A stretch of DNA of 43,388 nt from a bacterium (GTDB lineage: Bacteria; Cyanobacteriota; Vampirovibrionia; Obscuribacterales; Obscuribacteraceae). The notes under the pieces are model-generated. The model did no database searches. It was not told the origin of the DNA and saw only the letters and a list, made by a program, of their open reading frames with translations. Position 1 is the first letter of the stretch. Every line of letters begins with the position of its first letter. The stretch is taken from positions 1 through 43,388 of the forward strand of contig JAGOSY010000035.1 in the NCBI GenBank assembly GCA_018062085.1, read 5' to 3'. Both the position numbers and the translations under genes were made by a program. Positions 7,909 through 16,988 of the stretch are shown piece by piece.

Positions 7909-8865
7909 ATGACTATCGTGGCGACAAAAAATCAAACACCAGCAGCCGTGCAGGAAGTCCAACATTACGGCATGGCCGACGCTTCCTCTGCAATAGCTAT
8001 TGGTGCTGACAAATTCTTGGTGGTGTCAGACGAAAAGAATGTCTTTCAGCTTTACCACAGAGATCAATCCGGTCCTTCCATCGATGAAACTTCCTTTGCA
8101 TCATTTATACATATCGACAACAAGAAACTTGAAGGGGACATCGAAGGATCAGCAACCATTGCTGACACAACCTACTGGATCGGCTCACACTCAAGAGACA
8201 AAAACGGTGGACTAGCAAGGAATAGACACCAGTTCTTTGCCACTCTAATAAAAGACAAAGCTGACCACGTGGTAATTAAACAGTTAGGCAACTCTTACAC
8301 AGGACTTCTCTTCGATCTTCTTTCAAATACTGAATTTCGAAAACTAACCAATGAAGATCTAGCTCCTGAGCCAGACCTTTCTAAATCATCAAAGGAACCT
8401 GGCGCTATTTCCATTGAAGGACTAACAGCCTGGAATAACTCCTTGCTAATCGGCTTTAGAAATCCAATTCCTAACGACCAGGCAGTCCTAGTGCCACTTC
8501 TCAACCCACTTGAAATCGTACTGAATGGCTCTCACGCAGAATTCGGCGAGTTTCTTTACTTCGATCTTGGCGGCCGAGGCATTCGGAGCATGGACTACTG
8601 GCCAGACAGACAAATATTCGTCATTGTCGCCGGTGCCTTCAATCAAAAAGACGACTTCGCCTACTACTCATGGACTGGCAATAGTGACGACCAGCCGACC
8701 CTGCTACACCTAGATGGAATCCAAGACTTAAACACAGAAGCCCTAGTCTTCTTCGATGGCGAAGCAAACCATCTGCTGGCCATCAGTGATGATGGCGGCC
8801 AATTCAAAGGACAAAAACACGAAAAGTCAGAGCTTTGTTTTAGGTCGAAATGGCTTTCCACCTAA
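7909..8865 (+). CDS. DUF3616 family protein
   Basis: A 318-aa protein from the ATG at 7909. It shows the DUF3616 hallmarks: an early 'ASSAIAIGADKFLVVSDEKN' strand, 'DIEGSATIADTTYWIGSHSRDKNG' (about 77-100), 'IEGLTAWNNSLLIGFRNP', 'VLVPLLNP' and 'DLGGRGIRSMDYWP'. The repeated Asp/Gly-rich strands suggest a beta-propeller-like fold. The biochemical function of the family is not known to me. The start is uncertain: GAGG lies very close to the ATG (2 bases) and a GTG at 7918 is better spaced (11 bases); the frame is open upstream to 7801. It is followed after 93 bases by the phospholipase D-like gene and is probably the first gene of the operon. Confidence 0.8.
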   Translation: MTIVATKNQTPAAVQEVQHYGMADASSAIAIGADKFLVVSDEKNVFQLYHRDQSGPSIDETSFASFIHIDNKKLEGDIEGSATIADTTYWIGSHSRDKNGGLARNRHQFFATLIKDKADHVVIKQLGNSYTGLLFDLLSNTEFRKLTNEDLAPEPDLSKSSKEPGAISIEGLTAWNNSLLIGFRNPIPNDQAVLVPLLNPLEIVLNGSHAEFGEFLYFDLGGRGIRSMDYWPDRQIFVIVAGAFNQKDDFAYYSWTGNSDDQPTLLHLDGIQDLNTEALVFFDGEANHLLAISDDGGQFKGQKHEKSELCFRSKWLST

Positions 8866-8958
8866 CAAGTATCCTCAATTCAGCGATTTGTAAGGTCAGC
8901 AAGGAACAAAAACAGTCAAGATCAACAAAAATTTTCTTCGCGAAGGAATGATTGAAAA

Positions 8959-10620
8959 ATGCGAGTAAAAGTCAAAGGCAAGTTAACGGTGCGAGCAATA
9001 AGCGGAACGCACGTAGTCTTTCTAGCCTTTAGTATGTGCAAAGCTGATATCAAAGGCTTAATGGGATTTGCAATCCAACGTATCGATAATACCGCAGATG
9101 AAACCATTTGGCTCAGAGGCAATAAGACGTTTGCAAGCATTCGACAGAGTACTGGCATAGAAGACGCTAGCAGCCACGAGCATCCCTTTCAGGGATTTCA
9201 ATGGGCTGACTATTCAGCCAAGCCAGGGTACAGCTACGAATACCGTGTCATCGCAATGTATGGCAGGCCCGGTGCTCTTAAAAATGGTGCAGAGACCTCT
9301 GTAAATATCGATACCGAACCCTTGGCTGGGAATAAGCATGAAATCTACTTCAATCGCGGCGCAATAGCATCACAAGCTTTCTCAAAGCGATTTCCAGGCC
9401 TTTCCTTCGAAGAGGCTGGCGAACCAGCCAAAGATTGGCTTACTCGCGATCTGCTTCCGGGACTTCTCGACTTCGTTGGCAAGGCAAAAGATTCAAGCTA
9501 TAGCATTCGAGCGGCCATTTTCGAGTTCAAGCTACCAGAAGCGTTAAGAGCCTTCAAAGAAGCAAAAGCAAAGGGCGCAGACGTAAAAATCATCTATCAC
9601 GCGCTAGACGACTCTACTGGCAGAGCAAACGAAGATGCAATAGACACAGCTAAAATTCGTTCCATTTGTGTTGGCAGAACAAACACAAAACTAATGCATA
9701 ACAAATTTATTGTACTTCTAAAAAACAATAAACCTGTTGCAGTGTGGACTGGCTCTACGAATTTCAGCACCAATGCTCTGTATGGTCAGCTAAATGTAGG
9801 ACACGTACTGCATGATACCCAGACAGCTAGGGCATTTCTCAACTACTGGGATGCGCTAGAAGACGATCCATCACTTAATGACCTCAAAAGCTGGAACGAA
9901 TCAAACAACCCAATTCCTGACGATGATTTAGCTGAGCTAACACCAATGTTCTCGCCACACAAAGGAAGAGAAGTCTATGACTGGTGGGTGCAATTGGCAA
10001 GCGAAAAAAGTCTACCTCTCTTTATGACGTTTCCGTTTGGAATGCCAAAGGAATTTAGACAAGCATATGACTCAGACGACGGCGTTCTTCGTTTCGCCTT
10101 ATTGGATAAATATGTAAACGGCGGAACTGCTGAATCTCGCGCAGCGGCTACTGAAGATACAATTCGAATCAGAAAATACCAAAATGTAGGCATGGCACTG
10201 GGTGAACGTATCTTTGTTAAGTGGATAGATGGATGGCTTCCAGAAGGCAACCCCCTCGGCGTGAACGTCAACTGGGTGCATACAAAGTTTATGCTTATCG
10301 ATCCACTTGGACAGAGCCCGACTACCCTTACTGGCTCTGCAAATTTTAGCCTTCCTAGCGTGAATTCAAACGAGGAAAATCTCATTATTATCCGTGGAGA
10401 TACCAGAGTTGCTGATATCTATTTTGGTGAGTTTATGCGTCTTTTCGCTCACCATCGCTTTCGTGAATCAGTAGCGAGACACATAAAGGAATTCGGTTCC
10501 ACAGCGTTCAATACTTGGAAGCCACAGGATCTATTTGAGGATTACAAAAAGTGGGCCCCTAGACACTTTGTCACTGGAACTGAATACGACATTAAGCGGC
10601 GCTATTTTGCCGATGAATAA
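8959..10620 (+). CDS. Phospholipase D-like protein with two HKD motifs
   Basis: A 553-aa phospholipase D superfamily protein. It has two complete HxK motifs, each followed by a GSxN turn: H247/K249 with GSTN (265-268), and H441/K443/D448 with GSAN (459-462). In this family two HKD motifs form one active site that cleaves phosphodiester bonds in phospholipids or nucleic acids; the substrate here cannot be read from sequence. The N-terminal ~120 residues precede the catalytic domain and look beta-rich, with a 'PGYSYEYRVIAMYG' strand like fibronectin type III folds. No clear signal peptide is present. AAGGA lies 11 bases before the ATG. The giant gene follows after 65 bases. Confidence 0.85.
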   Translation: MRVKVKGKLTVRAISGTHVVFLAFSMCKADIKGLMGFAIQRIDNTADETIWLRGNKTFASIRQSTGIEDASSHEHPFQGFQWADYSAKPGYSYEYRVIAMYGRPGALKNGAETSVNIDTEPLAGNKHEIYFNRGAIASQAFSKRFPGLSFEEAGEPAKDWLTRDLLPGLLDFVGKAKDSSYSIRAAIFEFKLPEALRAFKEAKAKGADVKIIYHALDDSTGRANEDAIDTAKIRSICVGRTNTKLMHNKFIVLLKNNKPVAVWTGSTNFSTNALYGQLNVGHVLHDTQTARAFLNYWDALEDDPSLNDLKSWNESNNPIPDDDLAELTPMFSPHKGREVYDWWVQLASEKSLPLFMTFPFGMPKEFRQAYDSDDGVLRFALLDKYVNGGTAESRAAATEDTIRIRKYQNVGMALGERIFVKWIDGWLPEGNPLGVNVNWVHTKFMLIDPLGQSPTTLTGSANFSLPSVNSNEENLIIIRGDTRVADIYFGEFMRLFAHHRFRESVARHIKEFGSTAFNTWKPQDLFEDYKKWAPRHFVTGTEYDIKRRYFADE

Positions 10621-10685
10621 AGAGTGCTCTCATACAGAAACGAATAGAAAAAATCAAATAAAGGTTACGCACATCCCAATATTCG

Positions 10686-13600
10686 GTGCCAGCAATGCAA
10701 CAAATAGCCGCCAATGTGGTTCGACCAATCAAAGTCTTGTCAGGCTATCGACAGGGGAAGGAAGTCGCATCCATCTACTTTGTCGCTGACGGAGCAGGCT
10801 GGTTTAAGCGCGCAAACCCATGCGATCCAGATCGTGATATCCATAATCATCGGTACGAATCGACTATAGACGAAATACGCTGGTTCGACCTGAAACGAAC
10901 TACTACAGAAGGGAACAGTCCCATTGCTGTAATGCCCATAAGACCTAGTAGCAGAACCAAATTTAGAGTCATAAAGTCAGGCACCTCCAATAGCGCGGTA
11001 CAAATTCAAGGAGACTTGGTATGTCTACTAATGCCCGCTTTCCCAAACCTCAATTTGAGGGGTGATCTAGTTACTTTCGAAGCCACGTTAGTGTCAAATA
11101 GAGTGAACGGTAACCTTGCCCCAGTCTTCTCACGTGCCTCTTTAAACCTTAAAACAATTACAAACAGCAACGGAAAGGAATTCAAGAAATTTTTTGAGTC
11201 CACTGCAAAAGTACGCCTGAAGTACGCATCTGTAGTACCTTGGAGCACTTGGTCCGGTGACAAGTTCTTTAGCCATGCAGGCCTGCTTGTTAAAACTTTC
11301 GTTCAACTCAATTTCGAATTTAAAACACTCAGCCCGTCGTCACTTGTTTACGTCCCGACATTCGAGCTTCGACTAGGTCTACTTGACAGCGCTGGTCTGT
11401 GTTCCCTTGACAAATTCGGGCTTGCCTTCGCAGCCAAAGACCTTCCAAAAGCAAAATTTGCAATAGGGCAACGAGAAATTCGATTCAGACAAAGACCTCC
11501 AGCTGCAGCCGATTTAGATGAATGGCTATCTAGCGACACCGTGCAGTGGATAGTTGAGACGGCATTTCCATTCAAGGCTGTGTTCGACCGATGGAACAAA
11601 GCCGTTTGTGCGCCTGTGACTAATTCACTTGTTATGGCAGAGGGTGCATCTGGCTTAAGCTTTATCCCAAGGTTTGTAAAAAGTGACGGAGTGTTCCCTG
11701 ATTGGATCGTATCTCCTTACTGCTCAGGCTCTGCAAGATATCTAGTGAAATATAGTGCTAATGACCTGGCTCACATAGTTGTTGATGACTTTTACGTGTC
11801 GACAAATTCATTGTGGACAACAGACGAGGATCCTGAAGTTACGCACTCTGTAAGAGTGGAATTTCCAAAATGTAGCTCGAGTGATGGTAGCCCACTTTCC
11901 GTTGATCTGTTGTGCCAGACTGCCAATGTCAGCAATGAAATGCGGCTTCCTAAGGGGTTTTTCCTACAATTCCAGCACGGGTCTAGCGAACAACAGACAA
12001 AGCGTGTGAGAATTGGTTCTTTAGAGCTAGATGTCGTATCTGTCGGCGCTAGTACAAATTTGACTAAAGTGACTGATTTGACGGAAGTTGGTCCATGCGT
12101 AGTGCAAGTTGCAAGCAGCATTGACGATTCAACGCATGACACGACTGAAATTATTAAACATCTGTCGATTTCCAACTGCACTTTCGAGCTAGGCGTTCAA
12201 AGAGTTTCACCAGGCCAACAGGATCCAATACGGGAAGATCTTTACGCGGGCTTCAGGCAACAGCAAAATTTTGACGACAACATAAAATCGTCAGATGACT
12301 CGATAATCATCGAACTCTCTCGATCCCAAGATAGTTCACTAGAGCTGACACATTTTGACAATCCAAACTACAGTTTTTCTGCGACAGACCGATTTGTAAA
12401 AGGCTTGGATCACACAGTAGATATCACGTTGCGTCAATTCTCGACGTCGACAAGCGGGATACAAGGATTAAACCTATTAGTGATTGATCGAAGCCCATTC
12501 TTTGTCAGCAAGGTCAGATACAAAAATGACCTTAAAGACCTGACAGCAGGTATTGCCAATGAAATCGCTAATTTTTCCACAAGAACGGGAAGCACCTGGG
12601 AACTAAGTGCAGGCTCCCACTCATTTGAGATACACCTTCCGCCCCAAGGAATTGGAGAAGCAATCGAAAAGTCGCTCGGAGATGCGGACATTTCGGAGAA
12701 CAAGTCAGCTGATTGTAGATTTTCTCCTCCAGCAGTTATGTCTGTAAGTGGAAACTATTTTGACCAACGCTTTGCGGAAGTTCCCTGGAACCTTAGACGT
12801 CAATTAGGATATCCCGGGCAAAGAGATCCTGGGCTTTCCTTGTTAGCCGCCAAATTCGAAATATTTTACGGATTAACAGCGAAACTAGCTAACATCCCTT
12901 ACTTAAGGCTCTGCGAAATATCCGCGCGACTGGGAGCGCTACCACCAGCCCTGCCATCAGAACTGGCTTGGCAGGCGACCGAGTCTCAGGCCAAAACTTT
13001 TAAGGACTTCAAAACGTCATGGTCTGCAGTTCAAAAGGCACACGATTCGAGACTTGCAATCTTAGAACCATGGCAGCAAGGCAATCCGACTGGAGTCTTC
13101 AAAGACGGGGTTTCGTTTGAACTGAGGAAGACCGCAGATTTGCGATTTCCTATAATAAATCGCGAAGATGAAGCACCAGATGTTCCTCTCAGCGCCAAGA
13201 GTCCGACTGGTCTTGCTGGCGGGGTTGGTTGGATTTTCGATCAATTAGCTTTTTACAACGCAATTTGGAAAAATCCGGCGTCTTCATCCGGAGAAGTAAC
13301 TGGGATTTATTTTTCCGCCCTCGGTGCGTGGGGGACTCAAGTTGCAAAGTTTGACAACGACCTCACGATTATCACCACCGAAGCAACTATGGGCCGAACT
13401 CATAGAATCGTGTTGGAACGAATTGGTCGTATAAGCCAGACCTGGCATCTTGCCAAACATGTCGTGATCTTCGAAAGAACTGTTACGCCCTCTAGGCAAT
13501 TCGCGGCTCAACAAGATTCACTACTTGGTCGAGCTATTATCCGAAAAGTAAAAGAATATGTTGAATTGACGACTCCGATAAAGAGACTTGATTCCGAAGA

Positions 13601-16600
13601 TTCTGGCGAATTTCTCCAGGCAGTTTCTTTCCCAGAAGGATGTCGCCAAATTAACGTTGACAGCGCTTGGGGAGCCGATATCTATAGTACGGGCCTAGCG
13701 CCAGGTCCAAGATTACCAAATTCACCTGATACTCTAATTGGTTGGAAAGTACCTCTATGGAAACCTGGTGCATACCCGTCTGATGTGTACCCAAGGCCAG
13801 TAATAAACCTCACTATGGAGGCTTGTGATAAGTCGAGCTGTGAAAGCTCTCTGCCACCTGAAAAGTTCTTCTTTGTCAGCCTTACAAACCTTCCGCCTAA
13901 CTATGATCCAAAAAATCCACTAAATTGGCCACGATTACCTCACATAGACACTCGTTGTCGACCCGCAGCCACTCTTGATCCTCTTGAACCGAAACCGCCG
14001 ACGGGAAAGGCAGATTTTGAAGACATAACAAAGATTGCTGAAAGAGCACCAAAATTGGTACCACCCAGGCTCTCCAATTTCACATTTAGACTCGACGCGA
14101 TCAACGGCGCCGGTGTAAATCTTCTGGCGTCACGAAATCCATCGTCTCTTGAGGCAGCGATAAACAGCGTAACGCTTTCAAGAGGAACCGTAGAAGGCGA
14201 ATTTAACGATCTACTTCTCTCTACGAGAGCTGGTGTGCAAGATGCAATCGAAAATTCCCATGGCACACTGGTGAATTTTATTGATTCGTCGCGACGAAGT
14301 AGCACTGAATTAGCAACACAACTAACTATATTCAAAACCGAACTTCAGACAATTGCTGCCACAGTTGCTGCACTGCCCAGCATGATCCGCGATTGCTCAG
14401 AAGTATCTAATCTGATTAACAAGCATGCATCAAGAGCTGACGAACTCGTAGCACTGTTGTTAACTAGCTTTGAAAGCAAACTTGTGTCACTAATCAACAA
14501 ACACTCTTCCGACCTGGATTTTCAAGTCACCATAGCAAATGCTATCGATGCGCAGTTTCAAAACCTGTCAGATTTTCTTTTTAAGAAAGGCTTTCAGGTG
14601 CAATCGCTCTTTGACTCAGTAGATGTTTTTATTTCAACCACCAAGTATCGTCTAAGCGACAGACTCAGCGGCCTAGTTGATCGACTCAGGACCGAAATTC
14701 AAGCATTCTCAGATACGGTCACTGTGCCTGCCGACACTCTTCAATCTTTGTCTGACCTAGCATCAGAAATGAAGGAGGTAATTGATTCGTTCAAGGGAAA
14801 TTTAGAGTGGTTGATTCAGGCCAGCAATTCAGTCTGCCTTGAATGGGTAGGCTCCGACGTCAATAAGCTTGCAAACCAAATCGGTGAGGTCGCGACAGAC
14901 TGCCGGAACGACTTAGTTTCACTATCAATGGAGATTGAAACGGTTAGGACGCAAATAGTGGCCGGTTATAACCTTGTCGAATTCAAAACTATATGGCTCG
15001 GAGATCCTGCAGTACCCGGGAACACAGGCACGCTAGACAAAATACAAAATCGGCTGACCGCGCTCTTGGCAGGGCTATCACGTGAAGCCTCCAACTGGCA
15101 AGATGGAATCAGAAATACCCTTGTGTCAGGACAGCAAGCATTAACAGGATATCTCACACAACTAACCAATGAAAAAAACCGCGCAATCGAAAAATTACAG
15201 CATGCAACCGGTAATAAGGACGATATAATTGCAAATTTCGAGGCAAGTTTGCACGACTGCTTCGAGACAACAAATGAAGAATGGCTATCGCTGCGTAAAA
15301 CTTGGGTCAACCTAATCAACGATGAAGCCGCATCGATTTGCAATATGGTACGTAGCGACTGGAACAGCTTATTACAATCCTTTTCACGCATTGCCACAGG
15401 TGCGTGGATTGAAGATTTGATCCACCAGGTCACAAATGAAACCATATCGATTCAAGTCGTACGCGAAACTGTTGATGCAGTTTACGCGCAAATACTTGAT
15501 TTTATTCATAGCGTTGACAGTGGCAAGAAGGTTGTCTCGAATCTAGAGGCCAAAGTCATTAAGGAAGGTGGGCTTACCCTACTTCGGGCTTTTGGCGCGC
15601 CGCCTAAAGTACAAGGTATGGATTTCCTTTCTGCATTTGAGCGCAAAGGCAAAGTCGTTGTTCAAAATGAAATAGATTACTTCTTCCACAAGGCTGACGA
15701 AATAGTCATTACGCCGTGTGCTGCTGCGGCGGCCCTGGCGAAGGGGGACCTTGAGGCTATCGGGCTGAATGTTCCTACCGTAAGCCTGACAGACCGAATG
15801 AAGCCGTTAAAGTTGGACGAATTCCATGTAAACGACATCATAGAAAAATTTGCTGGCGCTCAACTTGCTGGTTTTTTTCCAGATTTGAAAATGCCGTCAA
15901 TTTCAACTGATTCCGTAAAACTTACTCATGGCTTTGACAAAGGATCCTATGGCGGTTGGATGCAAGCGGACGTGGCTATTCCGTTCGGCGATAAATCGCT
16001 GACAATGTTTGATAAGTTCGGGGCAGCAGTGCGATTAGAAAACGCCGGATTTGAAGCTGTTTGTAGAATAGAAGCCTCACGCGGCGGACAACCCAAGCAA
16101 TCTGCACACGCAACAATCAAAGCCGACTGGCTGATTGAAGTTGGTGGACTCAAAGTAGTAACGCTTGTGGCCACTGAAATGTACTTTGATGATACAAAAA
16201 AAGTCAGATTCAATGTTTCACCAAATCGCCTTGTCCTGAACGGTGCACTCGAATTTTTAAGTGACCTAGTTCGAACAATTGGAATGTCTGACGACGGTTT
16301 CAGCATAAAGGTTCTGCCGACAGGTATTCAATCAATACTTTCCATTCCTCTACCAGACATTCAAGGTGGAACGTTTGGAATTTCGAATCTGAATTTGGGC
16401 TTCATAGCTCAGCTATCAATGGCATCTGGAAATTTTGAACTTCTGTTCCGACTTTGGCTTGCCAGCCAAGATAAGCCGTTTACAATCACGGTGTTCCTTC
16501 TTGGAGGTGCTGGATGGTTCGATTGCACAGTAGCTTTTGTACCAACTACACTCGAGCTTAGAGCAAAGTTTAGTTTGGGAATTGCGGCCTCGGCTAGCTT

Positions 16601-16979
16601 TGCCATTAGCGTTGGACCACTGAAAGGCGGAATTTCAGCCTATTTCGGCTTGCGCGTCGAATATGAGGTCAGCACAACGGGCCCGAGCAACCTAGCCTTT
16701 GCCATCTTTGTTCAGTTTGAGGGTCACGTTAGCATTTGTGGCATAGTCTCAGCCAGCATTTGCCTTTCTTTGGAAGCACAATACAGCAGTACGACAGGGG
16801 TCCTAGTCGGGCGAGGGCGAGTGAAGCTCTCCATCAAAATATGCTGGTGCTTCACGCTGAAAGTAGATAAGAGTATCGAGTATAAATTTGGGTCGCCCAA
16901 GAAAGCTCACACTTTATCTGGTGGACCAAAGAAAGACTACCGAGCCGTTGCCCAAGATCACGTAAATATGTTCACTTAG
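10686..16979 (+). CDS. Giant 2097-aa protein, helical centre and beta-rich C-terminus
   Basis: A very large protein with no domain I can name firmly. Residues 1-1130 are mixed/beta-rich with many short strands. About 1140-1640 is almost purely helical with heptad-like patterns (coiled coil or long helical bundle). About 1740-2070 is rich in Gly/Ser/hydrophobic strands, including 'GAGWFDCTVAFVP' and 'GIVSASICLSLEAQYSSTTG'. From memory, such C-termini recur in large uncharacterised proteins of other bacteria. No signal peptide is seen. The frame opens with GTG at 10686, and an ATG lies three codons later; neither has a strong ribosome binding site. It ends 9 bases before the next giant gene, so the two are almost certainly co-translated. 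It could be a structural or delivery component; this is speculation. Confidence 0.8.
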   Translation: MPAMQQIAANVVRPIKVLSGYRQGKEVASIYFVADGAGWFKRANPCDPDRDIHNHRYESTIDEIRWFDLKRTTTEGNSPIAVMPIRPSSRTKFRVIKSGTSNSAVQIQGDLVCLLMPAFPNLNLRGDLVTFEATLVSNRVNGNLAPVFSRASLNLKTITNSNGKEFKKFFESTAKVRLKYASVVPWSTWSGDKFFSHAGLLVKTFVQLNFEFKTLSPSSLVYVPTFELRLGLLDSAGLCSLDKFGLAFAAKDLPKAKFAIGQREIRFRQRPPAAADLDEWLSSDTVQWIVETAFPFKAVFDRWNKAVCAPVTNSLVMAEGASGLSFIPRFVKSDGVFPDWIVSPYCSGSARYLVKYSANDLAHIVVDDFYVSTNSLWTTDEDPEVTHSVRVEFPKCSSSDGSPLSVDLLCQTANVSNEMRLPKGFFLQFQHGSSEQQTKRVRIGSLELDVVSVGASTNLTKVTDLTEVGPCVVQVASSIDDSTHDTTEIIKHLSISNCTFELGVQRVSPGQQDPIREDLYAGFRQQQNFDDNIKSSDDSIIIELSRSQDSSLELTHFDNPNYSFSATDRFVKGLDHTVDITLRQFSTSTSGIQGLNLLVIDRSPFFVSKVRYKNDLKDLTAGIANEIANFSTRTGSTWELSAGSHSFEIHLPPQGIGEAIEKSLGDADISENKSADCRFSPPAVMSVSGNYFDQRFAEVPWNLRRQLGYPGQRDPGLSLLAAKFEIFYGLTAKLANIPYLRLCEISARLGALPPALPSELAWQATESQAKTFKDFKTSWSAVQKAHDSRLAILEPWQQGNPTGVFKDGVSFELRKTADLRFPIINREDEAPDVPLSAKSPTGLAGGVGWIFDQLAFYNAIWKNPASSSGEVTGIYFSALGAWGTQVAKFDNDLTIITTEATMGRTHRIVLERIGRISQTWHLAKHVVIFERTVTPSRQFAAQQDSLLGRAIIRKVKEYVELTTPIKRLDSEDSGEFLQAVSFPEGCRQINVDSAWGADIYSTGLAPGPRLPNSPDTLIGWKVPLWKPGAYPSDVYPRPVINLTMEACDKSSCESSLPPEKFFFVSLTNLPPNYDPKNPLNWPRLPHIDTRCRPAATLDPLEPKPPTGKADFEDITKIAERAPKLVPPRLSNFTFRLDAINGAGVNLLASRNPSSLEAAINSVTLSRGTVEGEFNDLLLSTRAGVQDAIENSHGTLVNFIDSSRRSSTELATQLTIFKTELQTIAATVAALPSMIRDCSEVSNLINKHASRADELVALLLTSFESKLVSLINKHSSDLDFQVTIANAIDAQFQNLSDFLFKKGFQVQSLFDSVDVFISTTKYRLSDRLSGLVDRLRTEIQAFSDTVTVPADTLQSLSDLASEMKEVIDSFKGNLEWLIQASNSVCLEWVGSDVNKLANQIGEVATDCRNDLVSLSMEIETVRTQIVAGYNLVEFKTIWLGDPAVPGNTGTLDKIQNRLTALLAGLSREASNWQDGIRNTLVSGQQALTGYLTQLTNEKNRAIEKLQHATGNKDDIIANFEASLHDCFETTNEEWLSLRKTWVNLINDEAASICNMVRSDWNSLLQSFSRIATGAWIEDLIHQVTNETISIQVVRETVDAVYAQILDFIHSVDSGKKVVSNLEAKVIKEGGLTLLRAFGAPPKVQGMDFLSAFERKGKVVVQNEIDYFFHKADEIVITPCAAAAALAKGDLEAIGLNVPTVSLTDRMKPLKLDEFHVNDIIEKFAGAQLAGFFPDLKMPSISTDSVKLTHGFDKGSYGGWMQADVAIPFGDKSLTMFDKFGAAVRLENAGFEAVCRIEASRGGQPKQSAHATIKADWLIEVGGLKVVTLVATEMYFDDTKKVRFNVSPNRLVLNGALEFLSDLVRTIGMSDDGFSIKVLPTGIQSILSIPLPDIQGGTFGISNLNLGFIAQLSMASGNFELLFRLWLASQDKPFTITVFLLGGAGWFDCTVAFVPTTLELRAKFSLGIAASASFAISVGPLKGGISAYFGLRVEYEVSTTGPSNLAFAIFVQFEGHVSICGIVSASICLSLEAQYSSTTGVLVGRGRVKLSIKICWCFTLKVDKSIEYKFGSPKKAHTLSGGPKKDYRAVAQDHVNMFT

Positions 16980-16988
16980 GAGTAAGTC

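Noticed and set aside
14966..15445. 159-codon antisense frame inside the 2097-aa gene
   Set aside because: Ser/Cys-rich shadow of the helical coding region; the opposite frame has clear protein structure and operon context.
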